Positions 1 through 9,552 are shown, numbered from the stretch's first letter. The stretch is DNA of 64,000 bases from Myxococcus stipitatus (GCF_021412625.1 NZ_JAKCFI010000003.1:248001-312000), one strand, 5' to 3'. Notes: a model not told the origin generated them from the letters alone. Translations and numbers: made by a program.

Positions 1-281
1 AACGATGCCAACGTGGTCCATCCGCTGAAGTGCCATGCCTCCGAGCATAGCCCAGCAAGCACCCCACCTGACCGATCCTCACGAGAGAAGCCCGCACGGC
101 CCTCCCATGTGACGCGGCCCACGCACCACCACGAGCGCTGACGCTCGATTCCTCCACCCAGGCCGTACCAGTCCCTCCGCACCTGCCCCATGAGCGCGAG
201 CGGAGAGACTCGGGAGACGACCTCGTGAGACACGGGGACGCTCGACCGCCACGGGAGCCCGCGCGAGACTCCCAGTCCACC

Positions 282-938
282 ATGTCCACGCGCTGGTGGT
301 TCGCGTCCCTCTCCCTGCTGTGCTCCACACCCGTCCTCGCGCACGACGGTGTCACCGTGAGCGTGCGCTGCACGGAGAAGTGCACGGTGTTGCTGGAGGG
401 GAAGCGGGGACGCCGTGTCGACGACGCCACCTGGGAGTTCACCGGAGTCCCTCCCGGCAAGCGGCGCCTGGAGGCGTCAGGGGTCCTGGGCCGTCCGCTC
501 GTCAGCAGCTTCGCGGACATCCCGGACGTCACCGTCGCGAGCATCTACCTCGCGAGCAACAAGCGCATCGTCGTCGAGACAGGCACCACGCCCATGCCCG
601 GCACACCCGAGTGGGCGAAGGGTTCCTCCGCACCACCCGTGACCGACTCGCCCAAGAGCACGGAGACAGCGAAGCCGGGGACCTCCCTCATCCACGTGCG
701 CTGCCCCAGGTCCTGCACCCTCTCCCTGGACGGCGCCCGCAAGGGCTCCGCCGGGACCTCGAGCGTCCGCCTCGAGAACGTGTCCAAGGGCCCCCACGTC
801 CTCGAGGCGAGCTTCACGCTCGGGTCGAAGACGCGGCGCTCCACCCTCGACATCCCCGAGCACAGCGAGGTGTTCGTCACCGTGACGGAAGAGAAGGGCT
901 TCCAGGTGACGAACACACGGACGCTCTCCGCGAAGTAG
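282..938 (+). CDS. Secreted protein with two PEGA-like repeats
   Basis: This 218-residue protein begins with a signal peptide (STRWWFASLSLLCSTPVLA) that puts the start at the ATG at 282; an in-frame GTG at 225 would add a charged leader before it. The mature part holds two copies of one module, at about residues 24-95 and 130-205. Each opens with a short beta strand and a CxxxC pair (RCTEKCTVLLEG and RCPRSCTLSLDG) and ends in a strand-rich segment, like a PEGA surface domain. A Pro/Thr/Ser linker joins them. No catalytic motif is visible, so a structural or binding role in the envelope is an inference. The gene converges on the large surface-protein gene and shares a terminator hairpin with it. 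Confidence 0.75.
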   Translation: MSTRWWFASLSLLCSTPVLAHDGVTVSVRCTEKCTVLLEGKRGRRVDDATWEFTGVPPGKRRLEASGVLGRPLVSSFADIPDVTVASIYLASNKRIVVETGTTPMPGTPEWAKGSSAPPVTDSPKSTETAKPGTSLIHVRCPRSCTLSLDGARKGSAGTSSVRLENVSKGPHVLEASFTLGSKTRRSTLDIPEHSEVFVTVTEEKGFQVTNTRTLSAK

Positions 939-944
939 CCAGGC

Positions 945-974
945 GCCTCCCCACCCGAGCCCGAGTGGAGAGGC
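945..974. terminator. Bidirectional hairpin between convergent genes
   Basis: The arms GCCTC/GAGGC and CCAC/GTGG pair around a 10-base loop with one internal mismatch, in the 46-base gap between two converging stop codons. There is no U-tract on either strand. Confidence 0.55.
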
Positions 975-984
975 ACCTCGCACC

Positions 985-3900
985 TCACCGCGCGGCGCGC
1001 CGCTTCCGCGAGTCGACCGCGAGCATCACCAGCACCAGCAACCCGAACACCGACGTCCCCGTCCCCGAGCTGCTGCAACCACCACCGCCCCCTTCGTTCC
1101 CACCTGACACGGACGGCGCCTCGCAGACCCCCGAGTTGCACGTCTCACCCGAGCCACAGTCCGACGACTGTCGGCACTCCGGCTCCGGCTGCGTCGACGT
1201 GATGGTCACCGAGGTCGTCGCCGTCGCGCCCTCCACGGTGACCTGGACGGTGTTCACGAAAGTGCCCGCCGAGGAACCCGCGGTGAAGAGCCCCGAGCCA
1301 TCCACGGTGCCGCCACCATTCACCACCTTCCACGTGGCCGGATGCGCGGAGACCTCGTTGCCGTACGCATCGAACACCTGGATGCTGAACGCCACCGTGC
1401 CTCCCGCTGGAACCGTGGGGTTCTGCGGCGAGAAGACGATGCGACTCGCGGCCCCCTTCACCACCGCGACGGAGGTCCTCTCCGTCACATCGCCCATGGT
1501 GACCTGGATGGTGTCCGTGAAGGTCCCCAACGTGGTGCCCGCGGTGAACACCCCCGACGCGTCGATGAGGCCTCCACCGTTCACGACCCGCCATGTCGCC
1601 GCAGGCGAGGGGACCTCATTGCCATACGCATCGAACGTCTTCGCGCTGAACATCACGGTCCCTCCAACAGGAACCGTGGGACTCCCTGGAGCAAGGTCGA
1701 TACGGCTCAGGGCACCCGGCGTCACGGTGACGCCCGTCGTCCGAGTCATGCCTCCCACGATGACCTGGACCGTCTCAGGGTACGTCCCCGCCACCGTGCC
1801 CGCGGTGAAGACCCCCGAAGCATCGATGGTGCCGACACCCGTCAGCACCTTCCACGTGGCCGACGACGTGGAGACCGCGTTGTCATACGCGTCGAACGCC
1901 TCCACCTTGAACGCCACCGTGCCCTTCACACCGACGGAGGGGTTCTCCGGCGAGACGACGACACGGATGACGACGCCAGGCACCACGGTGACGGTCGCCT
2001 TGGCCATCACCCCCTGCGCGGTGGCAATCACGCTGTCGACATACGTCCCCGCGACCTTGGGCGCGGTGTAGAGACCGTCCGAGGTGATGCTCCCCGCGCC
2101 CTTGAGCACCGTCCACGTGGGCGTGATGGCGAGCACGTTGCCGTCCGCATCGAGCGCCGTCGCGCTGAAGTGCTGCGTACCCTCGGGTGACAGGGTGGTC
2201 GAGGTCGGCCTGAGCGAAATCCTCGCCAACGGCCCCGGGGTGATGGTGACGTCGACGAAGCCTCGCACCCCGTCCACCGACGCCGTCACCGCGCCCGGGT
2301 ATTTCCCCGCCACGACGCCGGCCGTGAAGACGCCGTTGGCATCGATGGTCCCCGCGGAGGCCGGCGTGACGGTCCACGTCGGGTCCTTCTCCACGCGGTT
2401 GCCCCACTCATCGAACGCCAACGTACCGAAAGCGGCGCTCCCTCGCGTCGGCAACGTGATGAACGTGGTGGGATGCACCTCGACCCGTCGAACGGGTCCC
2501 GGCGTCACGAACACGGTCGCCGCCCTGGAGACATTTCCCATCGAGGCCCGAACGGTATCGACGTAACCATCCGTCCGGGTCCCAGCGGTGAACAGGCCCG
2601 TGGAGCTGATGGTTCCACCCCCCGCGACGACACTCCAGGTGACGGCCCCCGGCACGATGTTGTTCGCGCTGTCACGCCCCACGGCGGTGAACTGCTGGGT
2701 CGATTGGACGCTCACCGTCGCGACGTTCGGCGTCACCTCGATGCGCTGCACCTCACCCGGCTCGACAGTCACCCGGACATAGCCGAACGTGTTGTGGGTT
2801 CCGACCCCGACCCCTTGAGGGTAGGTGCCAGGACGGGTGCCCGCCGTGAAAAGACCACTCGTCGAGATGGTCCCCGCCGGGTCTCTCGTTCCCCACTGGA
2901 AGGTCGCGGGGATGTCGTTGCCACACGCATCCAGGGCGCTCGCGGAGAGCTGCCGCGACTCATTGATACGCAAGGTCAACTGCGCGGGTGTGACGGCGAC
3001 CGACTGGATGCTCCCCAGGGTCAGCGTCACGTCCACCGCCGAGGAGACACCCTTCGTCGTCGCGACCACTGCCCCCGCATGCGTGCCGAGCGAACACCCC
3101 GCCGTGAACTTCCCACTCGCATCGATGCTCCCCGCCGCCTGGGAGGCGGACCAGGTGACGCTCTCACGAGGAAGCTCCAGACCGGCCGCGTCGTACACCT
3201 TGGCGGAGAGCTGGAGCGTTCCCTTGCCAGCCAGCGTGATGGGCGAGGGAGTCACGACGATGGACGCGGGGACGACGGGCACATAGGGGAAGGCACCCAT
3301 GTCCGTCCCGTCCGACGCGGCGTTGCGACACGGAGAGGTCTCGAGGACCGTGAAGTGTTGCGGGCTGACGAAGAGCGGGTCCGCGGAGATGCTCCCGGGC
3401 CCCGGTACGACGTCCGCCGTGTAGTCCCACCGATGGCCCCAGACGTCGTTGTGATGGATGGAGACGTCGGGCGTCGGCACGACGATCACGCCGAAGCTAT
3501 TGTTGGACGCGACGATGTTGTCGCGAATCTCGGCCGTTCCACCGTCACGGGTGGCGACGTTGATGCCCCCCGAGCGGTTGTCGATGATGGTGTTGTGGAC
3601 CAGGGAGGTGGAGACACCCACGAGGTCCAGCGCGAAGGTGAGGTCGGAATTCGCGACACCGTTGGCGCGCACCACGCTGTAGGAGAGGTTCACGTCGCCC
3701 CCCCTGGCCACGATGGCCTGCACGCAACCCTGGATCGTGCCTCTCTCGAAGGAGAACGTGCCTCCGTTGACCTTCACGCACTCACCGGCGTCTTGGATGA
3801 TAGAGTCCGTGAAGGTCGCGTTGGCGCTATCGGAGAGGATGGGACCCCCTCCCGTCACGGTGGCGTGTTCGAACGTGGCGGTGCTGGTATCCCGAAGGAA

Positions 3901-5265
3901 CTGAGTGCCCTGCGCCAGGGTGACGTGTTGGAACGTGGCGACGCTGGTGCCCCGGATCCACTGGCTGCCCGTCAAGGCGACCTGCCGGAACGTGGCGGTC
4001 CCGGCCCCCTCGAGCACCAGGGTCCCTTTCACCTGGGCCTGCTCGAAGCTCGCCGTGCCTCGGATGCCTACCCACAGACCGGTCCCGACATCGATGGTGG
4101 CAGGTGAGTCCTGGGTGCCTTGCACCCTCAACGCGCCGTTGACGTGGAGCTCCACCCGTTGTGGGTCGACGCCTCCTGCGAGCCCATCCGAAGCGGCGAA
4201 GGAGAGGCTGGCACCTGGCGCCAGGGTCAAGGTGACGCCCGGGCTGACGGTGAGATCTCCGCCGAGGACATGGGCGCCCGTCAGCGTCATGTCCGAGAAC
4301 AACACCCCCTGGAGGGGAGCAGGGGTCGGGGCACCCTCGTAGGGGAACGCACCCAGGTCCGACCCATCCGAGCCGGCCTTCCTCGCGGGGGAGCGCTCGG
4401 TGAGCGAGAGGTCGGTGGTACCGACGAAGAGCGGGTTGGCGGTGACGTCTCCCGTCCCCGGAGCGACACCGACATAGTTGGCCTCGGTGTGGCCCCAAAC
4501 GAGGTTGTGATGGGCGAGGGGCGACCGGATGCGCGTCAGGTCCAGACCGAAAGGCCCATTGGACACGATGATGTTGTCGTGGATGTCGAGGGCAACGGTC
4601 GTCAGGACCGACAGGGAAGCATCGATGGCACCCCCAAGGTTGTTGATGAAGGTGTTGTGGCTGAGCGTCACCTCCGCCTTGGAGTTGATCTGAACCGCGG
4701 CACGGACGACGTCACCCGTGCCGTTCCTCTGAATCAGGCTGTAACGAAGGATCGACCGGCCTTGGTTGGCCCACAGCGCGGCGTTGCAATCCTGGATGAC
4801 ACCGTTCTCGAAGGTGGCGGTTCCAGCGACGTTCAACGCGTAGAAGCATTGCTGGATCGTGGAGTGATTGAAGGTCGCGGTGCCTGTCGTTTGAACATCG
4901 ATGCCCTCGAAGCCTCCCGTCATGGTGACGTGGTCGAAGACCAGGGAGCCATGCACTTCGATGGGGTAGGAATTCGATTTGGTGATGCTGATGGGCGCGG
5001 CCTTGGTCCCTGAAGCCACCAGGGCGCCCCTGACCTGGAATTCGAGGTGGTAGGCCTCACTGTTGTACCTGTTGACCACCACGGAGACCCCGGGCTCCAG
5101 CGTCAGGGTCACGCCTTCCGGAATGGTGAAGTCATCCGTGATGACCCAGGGATTCCCCGCCGGGGTCCAGGTGGTGTCGCCAGCCAGGACACCCTTGACG
5201 TCCGTGGCGAGCGCGACGGTGGGCAGCAGAACGAGGAGAAGCCCGAGGAACCTTGATTTGGACAC
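985..5265 (-). CDS. Giant surface protein: duplicated beta-helix, eight Ig-like repeats, MYXO-CTERM-type tail
   Basis: A GTG at 5265 with an AGGA ribosome site seven bases upstream fits the signal peptide (SKSRFLGLLLVLLPTVALA) better than the upstream ATG at 5319. The 1426-residue product has two parallel beta-helix units (about residues 20-305 and 310-640). Each ends with the same anchor-like block (NPLFV or DPLFV, then SPxR or SPCR and GAFPY), so the unit was duplicated. Eight BIG2-like repeats follow (about 645-1365), each with a WxV...GTIDASGVFTAG type signature. A Cys-rich hinge (CRQSSDCGSGETC) leads into a Gly-rich GGCSSS, one hydrophobic helix and terminal Arg/Lys residues. That is the MYXO-CTERM tripartite sorting signal of myxobacterial surface proteins. 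The likely role is a cell-surface stalk or adhesin. The ligand is unknown. Confidence 0.88.
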   Translation of the reverse strand: MSKSRFLGLLLVLLPTVALATDVKGVLAGDTTWTPAGNPWVITDDFTIPEGVTLTLEPGVSVVVNRYNSEAYHLEFQVRGALVASGTKAAPISITKSNSYPIEVHGSLVFDHVTMTGGFEGIDVQTTGTATFNHSTIQQCFYALNVAGTATFENGVIQDCNAALWANQGRSILRYSLIQRNGTGDVVRAAVQINSKAEVTLSHNTFINNLGGAIDASLSVLTTVALDIHDNIIVSNGPFGLDLTRIRSPLAHHNLVWGHTEANYVGVAPGTGDVTANPLFVGTTDLSLTERSPARKAGSDGSDLGAFPYEGAPTPAPLQGVLFSDMTLTGAHVLGGDLTVSPGVTLTLAPGASLSFAASDGLAGGVDPQRVELHVNGALRVQGTQDSPATIDVGTGLWVGIRGTASFEQAQVKGTLVLEGAGTATFRQVALTGSQWIRGTSVATFQHVTLAQGTQFLRDTSTATFEHATVTGGGPILSDSANATFTDSIIQDAGECVKVNGGTFSFERGTIQGCVQAIVARGGDVNLSYSVVRANGVANSDLTFALDLVGVSTSLVHNTIIDNRSGGINVATRDGGTAEIRDNIVASNNSFGVIVVPTPDVSIHHNDVWGHRWDYTADVVPGPGSISADPLFVSPQHFTVLETSPCRNAASDGTDMGAFPYVPVVPASIVVTPSPITLAGKGTLQLSAKVYDAAGLELPRESVTWSASQAAGSIDASGKFTAGCSLGTHAGAVVATTKGVSSAVDVTLTLGSIQSVAVTPAQLTLRINESRQLSASALDACGNDIPATFQWGTRDPAGTISTSGLFTAGTRPGTYPQGVGVGTHNTFGYVRVTVEPGEVQRIEVTPNVATVSVQSTQQFTAVGRDSANNIVPGAVTWSVVAGGGTISSTGLFTAGTRTDGYVDTVRASMGNVSRAATVFVTPGPVRRVEVHPTTFITLPTRGSAAFGTLAFDEWGNRVEKDPTWTVTPASAGTIDANGVFTAGVVAGKYPGAVTASVDGVRGFVDVTITPGPLARISLRPTSTTLSPEGTQHFSATALDADGNVLAITPTWTVLKGAGSITSDGLYTAPKVAGTYVDSVIATAQGVMAKATVTVVPGVVIRVVVSPENPSVGVKGTVAFKVEAFDAYDNAVSTSSATWKVLTGVGTIDASGVFTAGTVAGTYPETVQVIVGGMTRTTGVTVTPGALSRIDLAPGSPTVPVGGTVMFSAKTFDAYGNEVPSPAATWRVVNGGGLIDASGVFTAGTTLGTFTDTIQVTMGDVTERTSVAVVKGAASRIVFSPQNPTVPAGGTVAFSIQVFDAYGNEVSAHPATWKVVNGGGTVDGSGLFTAGSSAGTFVNTVQVTVEGATATTSVTITSTQPEPECRQSSDCGSGETCNSGVCEAPSVSGGNEGGGGGCSSSGTGTSVFGLLVLVMLAVDSRKRRAAR

Positions 5266-5383
5266 GCGTAATCCTGTTTCACGGGCTCGAAGACACCGCT
5301 TCGCCCCTGCGGAGACCAACGGGGGGCAGGGCGAAAAGTCGCGAGCGGGGCCTGAAAGCCTCCACCGGGAAACGAGGATTCGC

Positions 5384-6193
5384 TCAGTCGCCTTCGGCCG
5401 GGTCCTCCGCCTCGGAGGAAGGCCGGTCCGCGAGGGGCGGGTCCATCAGGGCGGCGACCTCGGCGGAGTAGCCGCCCGGGGCGTCGCCGTGGACGATGAG
5501 GGGCGGACGCACGGAGAGGCCGCGGTCCTTGTCGCGCAGGGCGTGGACGAGGAAGCGCGTGGCGGGGGCCTCCGCGCGGGCGTGGATGAAGCGCAGCACG
5601 TGTGGATGGAAGCGGGCCTGGGTGAGCAGGCCCAGGACCTCGGCGGCGCGCGCGGCCGAGTACACGAGGCTGACTCCGCCGCCTGGGGCGAGCGCGTGGC
5701 GCGCGGCGGCGACGACGTCGCGGGCGTCACAGGCGACCTCGGACTTGGAGATGGCGCGCTCGTCGTCCGGGCTGCGGACGCCGGCATCCGCGACGCGGAA
5801 GGGGGGATTCGAGACGACGTGCGCGTAGGCGCCCCCCGTCACGGACTCGCGGATGCGACGCAGGTCGCCCAGGAGGGGGCGCACCTGCCCCTCGCAGGCG
5901 TTGAGCGCCACGGCGCGTGACAGCCGCGCGTGGACGGCGGGCTGGAGCTCCAACGCATCCACCGCGCCAATGCCGAACTGCTTCACCAGGAGGAGGGACA
6001 CGACCCCGCTGCCCGCGCCCAGTTCGAGGAAGGGGCCGGGCGCGCCCGTGTGCTCGGTGGCGGCGAAGTGGGCGAGCAGCACGGCGTCCAGCGTGAAGCG
6101 GTAGCCCGTCCTGCGCTGGAAGACGCGGACACCCGAGGTGCCGATGGAGTCGAGGGTCTCGTCGGGGCCGGGGGGGAGGGGGGATTCAGACAC
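5384..6193 (-). CDS. TrmN6/YfiC-like tRNA adenine-N6 methyltransferase family protein
   Basis: This 269-residue Rossmann-fold methyltransferase has an SAM-binding motif (LELGAGSGVVSLLL, about residue 57), an acidic residue closing the second strand (ALELQP) and the NPPF catalytic motif of N6-adenine and release-factor methyltransferases. The N-terminal pattern RTGYRFTLDAVLLAHF is typical of the TrmN6 family, which modifies A37 of tRNA1(Val) in E. coli. The substrate here is inferred from family only. The start is a GTG seven bases after the stop of the upstream lipoprotein gene, so it appears to be the last gene of a three-gene operon with the two lipoproteins. Confidence 0.8.
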   Translation of the reverse strand: MSESPLPPGPDETLDSIGTSGVRVFQRRTGYRFTLDAVLLAHFAATEHTGAPGPFLELGAGSGVVSLLLVKQFGIGAVDALELQPAVHARLSRAVALNACEGQVRPLLGDLRRIRESVTGGAYAHVVSNPPFRVADAGVRSPDDERAISKSEVACDARDVVAAARHALAPGGGVSLVYSAARAAEVLGLLTQARFHPHVLRFIHARAEAPATRFLVHALRDKDRGLSVRPPLIVHGDAPGGYSAEVAALMDPPLADRPSSEAEDPAEGD

Positions 6194-6200
6194 GATGGAG

Positions 6201-6743
6201 TCAGTAGGGGACGTCGGGAACCGGTTGCGCGGCAGGTGGCGCTTCGGGCCCTGGGAGAGGATCCAGTGGAGGCACGGGGGAGCTCGGGTTCGGCGGAGGC
6301 GCCGGACTCGGAGAGGAGGGCTGCGCGGCCCCAGGCGGCGCTCTCGCCACCACCTTTCCCTGGGCCGTCACCGCATACTCCCGCCACCAGTCGAGGACCC
6401 GACCGCTGGGGCCACCACAACGGTCGAAACGCTGCTCGACCACGACGTAGTAAAGACCCGACTCCGGTTGCTTGAAGACCACGGCGTTCAAGCCCTGCTC
6501 GGGACTGGAGCAGCCTCGGAACAGACGAGGGTCGTCATTGGTCACAATCACCTCACGGATGGCCGCCGCGGCGGCCAGGGCGGCTCCAGCCTCCATCGAT
6601 GGAACGACCAGAGGTGTCGCGGCCTCATCCGGCCATTCGGCCGGCGTGGCGTACGGGGTCCTCCTCACGCATCCCGACACAGCGACCAAGCCCAGGAGCG
6701 CGCACGCGCGAAGCAGTGAGGAGCTCCTCACCGAAAACCGCAT
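6201..6743 (-). CDS. Small lipoprotein with Pro-rich tail
   Basis: The 180-residue product starts with a type II signal peptide and lipobox (LVAVSGC, Cys about residue 25), so it should be lipidated. I chose the ATG at 6743 because an earlier start at 6773 only adds polar residues before the signal. A compact middle region with two further Cys (FRGCSS, DRCGGPSG) is followed by about 50 residues rich in Pro, Ala and Ser, likely a periplasmic spacer. I do not recognise a named family. It lies 39 bases downstream of the JAMM-like lipoprotein gene on the same strand, which suggests the two are made together and may interact. Confidence 0.7.
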   Translation of the reverse strand: MRFSVRSSSLLRACALLGLVAVSGCVRRTPYATPAEWPDEAATPLVVPSMEAGAALAAAAAIREVIVTNDDPRLFRGCSSPEQGLNAVVFKQPESGLYYVVVEQRFDRCGGPSGRVLDWWREYAVTAQGKVVARAPPGAAQPSSPSPAPPPNPSSPVPPLDPLPGPEAPPAAQPVPDVPY

Positions 6744-6782
6744 CCTCTCTCCCGTGCCTGATTCGCTCCGCATCGCTCGCGC

Positions 6783-7529
6783 CTATTCGTCCAGCAACTC
6801 CAGGGGTTCGTTATCGCACCGCAGCGTCCGACTGCGTCGATTATTGGCCGGGGAACACGTCCCGAGCGTCACCCATCCCGACCGCGTCTCGCTCCACTGT
6901 TGAATCTCTCCCGTCGGGAAGTAACGCACGAACAGGCGCCTCCCATCCGCACGCTCGGCGACCAGGGCCGAGGCCATCTCGATGGGCATGTTCTTGAAGA
7001 GAGCCGGCGCGGGATTGCCCGGAATCAATCGGACCTGCGCCATGGCCACGTAGGGCTTGAATACGTCCGTGGGCCAGGCGCTGAGGTCATTCGCGGAAGG
7101 CGGTGCACCGCAAGGGTGGTTGTGGACGTACCCGACGACCCAGACCTGGGCGGATGGATAATCCGCATCCTCGACGCCGAAAAAGGGCGAACACGACTCG
7201 TGTCCTCCCCGCACGGGTTCGCTGACGCGCCATGACAGCGAGTCCTGGTCCCCAGCGACGTAGAGCGTCGAGCAGTACTCCGTGGAGATTCCCACGATGG
7301 GTCTCCTCGAGAGCGGATCGCACACCCTGGCGCCAGGAAGCCCGAGCAGGGCATCCGCGACGTCCCTCAACAGGGAGATGGGAACGGAGGCATCCTCCGT
7401 GGGCATCTCCACCGAGGCCACATCCGACCAGGGTCCCCGGGCGGACTCCGCATCACGTGCCGTGAGGTTCGCCGGGAGCGGCGTCGCACACCCCGCGGCG
7501 ATGGAGAGGATCAGCGCGACACCCCGCAT
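6783..7529 (-). CDS. Lipoprotein with JAB/JAMM-like HxHP...SxxD motif
   Basis: The 248-residue protein starts with a very short lipoprotein signal (MRGVALILSIAAGC). The ATG at 7529 is preferred to one at 7643 because it places this signal at the N terminus. Around residue 145 it carries VGYVHNHPCGAPPSANDLS, which matches the metal-binding HxH(P)...SxxD core of JAB/JAMM proteases. The spacing from the second His to Ser is six residues rather than seven. A Glu that could complete the site may be in GISTEYCS. JAMM enzymes are usually cytoplasmic, for example RadC-like or ubiquitin-type peptidases; an envelope-anchored version is unusual. It could be a protease acting on a secreted substrate or a non-catalytic relative. 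First gene of a probable operon with the next lipoprotein and the methyltransferase. Confidence 0.65.
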   Translation of the reverse strand: MRGVALILSIAAGCATPLPANLTARDAESARGPWSDVASVEMPTEDASVPISLLRDVADALLGLPGARVCDPLSRRPIVGISTEYCSTLYVAGDQDSLSWRVSEPVRGGHESCSPFFGVEDADYPSAQVWVVGYVHNHPCGAPPSANDLSAWPTDVFKPYVAMAQVRLIPGNPAPALFKNMPIEMASALVAERADGRRLFVRYFPTGEIQQWSETRSGWVTLGTCSPANNRRSRTLRCDNEPLELLDE

Positions 7530-7665
7530 GACGATGGCCCCCAGAGAGGATGGAAGGCCTCCTCTCGATGAAGGGACGATAGCGTGAGACACCGACGCTG
7601 GGACGCCCTCTCGGAAAACACGAGGGACGGCGAGCTCACGCACTCGCCGTCCCCCGCCACACGCG

Positions 7666-9552
7666 TTACTGCGCGTACACGACGGTCAGCACCGCGTTCG
7701 TCGAGTCCTTCACGAACAGGTACTGGGTCGCGGTCTGCTCCGCGCGGAAGCGCAGGCGCAGCTGCGTCCTCCCCGTCTTGTTGATGGCCGTCAGGCCCGC
7801 CGCACTGAAATCCGCGGAGGCCTTCGCGCCGCTGGTGAACTTGTCGACGGTCGCCACCTCGCTCGCGGTGGCCGCCGTCGCCCAGTCACCCACCTCCGTG
7901 CCCGCCGCGTTGAACGTGCCGGCCTGCGCGTCGATGACCACCGTGTTCCCCGCGGGCGTCGACCACGGGTCCCCGAGCCCCGACGAGTAGCTCACCGTCA
8001 GGTACGCGCGCGTCACCGCCGCACCGTCCGGCAGGCTCGACGTGTCGAACGACAGGAACGACCGGTTGTACTTCCCATCCGTCCCCCGCCCGAGCGCCAG
8101 GTTCGTCAGCGTGCCCACCGCCGCGCCACCGCCATCCGCGTCCGCCTTCAGGTACCCGTCCTCCGTCGCGATGCTGGTGAACGTCGCCGTGGCCGACGTC
8201 GGCGCGCCGCTGTTGCTCACCGTCACCGCCGTGTCGTTGTCCGTCGCCTGGTTGCCCGCGGCGTCGAACGCGCGCGCCCCCAGCGTGTGCGCCCCGTTCG
8301 CCACCGTCTTGCTGTCCCAGGAGAACTCGTACGGCGCCGCCGTGTCCGTGGCCACCACCGCGCCGTCCACCAGCAGCTCCACCTTCGCCACGCCCACCGC
8401 GTCCGTCGCGCTCACCGCCACCGCCACCGCGCCGCTCACCGTGCTCCCGCTCGCCGGAGACGTCACCGACACCGTCGGCGGCGTGGTGTCCCCACCCGGG
8501 TTGGGGTTGGTGCCGCCATCCACCAGCCCGAAGAACTTCGCCTGGTGGTACACCGCGCAGATGTTCATGTCCGTGACGTACGCCCCCACCGAGCCGCACG
8601 CCGTGCTGCTCCCCGGGAAGCTGTACTGCGCGTCGAACGCCACCGCGTGCCCCAGGCCGGTGATCTCCCACGTCTCCACCAGCGCCTTGCCCGCCGCGTC
8701 GCGGTAGACCTTGTGTGGGAACCCCGCCACCGTCTCCGTCGTGTCCGGCGTCTGGTCGATGCCGTGCACGTTCGTCCACTGCTCCATCGCCTCCGTGCCG
8801 TTCAGCGGACGCACCGTGTAGTCGCTCGTGCCGTACCAGATGGAGACGGGCGGCCGCGCGCCCGCGTAGCCCGCGTACCCGCTGCGCGCCAGGTCCCCCC
8901 ACGCCGCCGGCGTCTTGTCCGTCCCCGGGCTCATGCAGGAGAACGCCGCCGTCGACGACGTGGCGCACTTGTACGGCCCACCCGCGTTGATGGCCCCCGC
9001 GGCGAAGACGTCCGGATACGTGGCCAGCAGCGCCGACGCCAGGTACCCACCCGCGGAGAACCCCGCCACGTACACCCGCGACCCGTCGATGGAGTACGCC
9101 GCCTTCATCGCGTCCACCATCTGCTTGACGGACAGCACCTCGCCCGAGCCGCGCGTGATGTCCCCGGGCTCGAACCAGTTGAAGCAGCTGGCGCCGTTGT
9201 TGCCACCCTGCTGCTGCGGATACACCGCGTAGAACTTGTAGACGTTCGCCGCCGCGGTCCACCCGCTCAGCTCCATGCCCGTCGCCGTCTGCGTACAACC
9301 GTGGAGCACCACCACCAGCGGCGCGTTCGCCGGCATGTCCGTGGGCACGTGCCGATACATCAGCAGGTTGCCCGGGTTCGTGCCGAAGCCCGTCACCTGC
9401 GTGAGCGCGAAATCGGACTCGCCCAACACGGACTCGTCCACCAGCGCCACGTCGCCCTGAGTGCCACAACCCGGCGAGCCCGCGAGCACGAACGCCGCGA
9501 GGGACCACCCTGCGAATCGAAGCGAGCCAAGAAACCGTTGCTGCGAGGTCAT
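7666..9552 (-). CDS. PHB-depolymerase-type secreted esterase with Ig-like and DNRLRE domains
   Basis: The ATG at 9552 has a strong GGGAGG site four bases upstream and opens a signal peptide ending near SPGC, possibly a weak lipobox. Residues about 70-330 form an alpha/beta hydrolase of the PhaZ/Esterase_PHB family, with an HGCTQ oxyanion strand, the nucleophile elbow GFSAGG, an Asp in the IWYGTSDYTV strand and a His in GLGHAV. A Big-type Ig domain follows (PTVSVTSPASGSTVSG onward, about 400-490). A C-terminal DNRLRE/CBM96-like beta domain (RSFLSFDTSSLP, about 500-628) probably binds polymer or carbohydrate. The enzyme likely cleaves extracellular polyester or acylated polysaccharide, which would suit a predatory, polymer-degrading life. 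Substrate choice among these cannot be read from the sequence. Confidence 0.85.
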   Translation of the reverse strand: MTSQQRFLGSLRFAGWSLAAFVLAGSPGCGTQGDVALVDESVLGESDFALTQVTGFGTNPGNLLMYRHVPTDMPANAPLVVVLHGCTQTATGMELSGWTAAANVYKFYAVYPQQQGGNNGASCFNWFEPGDITRGSGEVLSVKQMVDAMKAAYSIDGSRVYVAGFSAGGYLASALLATYPDVFAAGAINAGGPYKCATSSTAAFSCMSPGTDKTPAAWGDLARSGYAGYAGARPPVSIWYGTSDYTVRPLNGTEAMEQWTNVHGIDQTPDTTETVAGFPHKVYRDAAGKALVETWEITGLGHAVAFDAQYSFPGSSTACGSVGAYVTDMNICAVYHQAKFFGLVDGGTNPNPGGDTTPPTVSVTSPASGSTVSGAVAVAVSATDAVGVAKVELLVDGAVVATDTAAPYEFSWDSKTVANGAHTLGARAFDAAGNQATDNDTAVTVSNSGAPTSATATFTSIATEDGYLKADADGGGAAVGTLTNLALGRGTDGKYNRSFLSFDTSSLPDGAAVTRAYLTVSYSSGLGDPWSTPAGNTVVIDAQAGTFNAAGTEVGDWATAATASEVATVDKFTSGAKASADFSAAGLTAINKTGRTQLRLRFRAEQTATQYLFVKDSTNAVLTVVYAQ

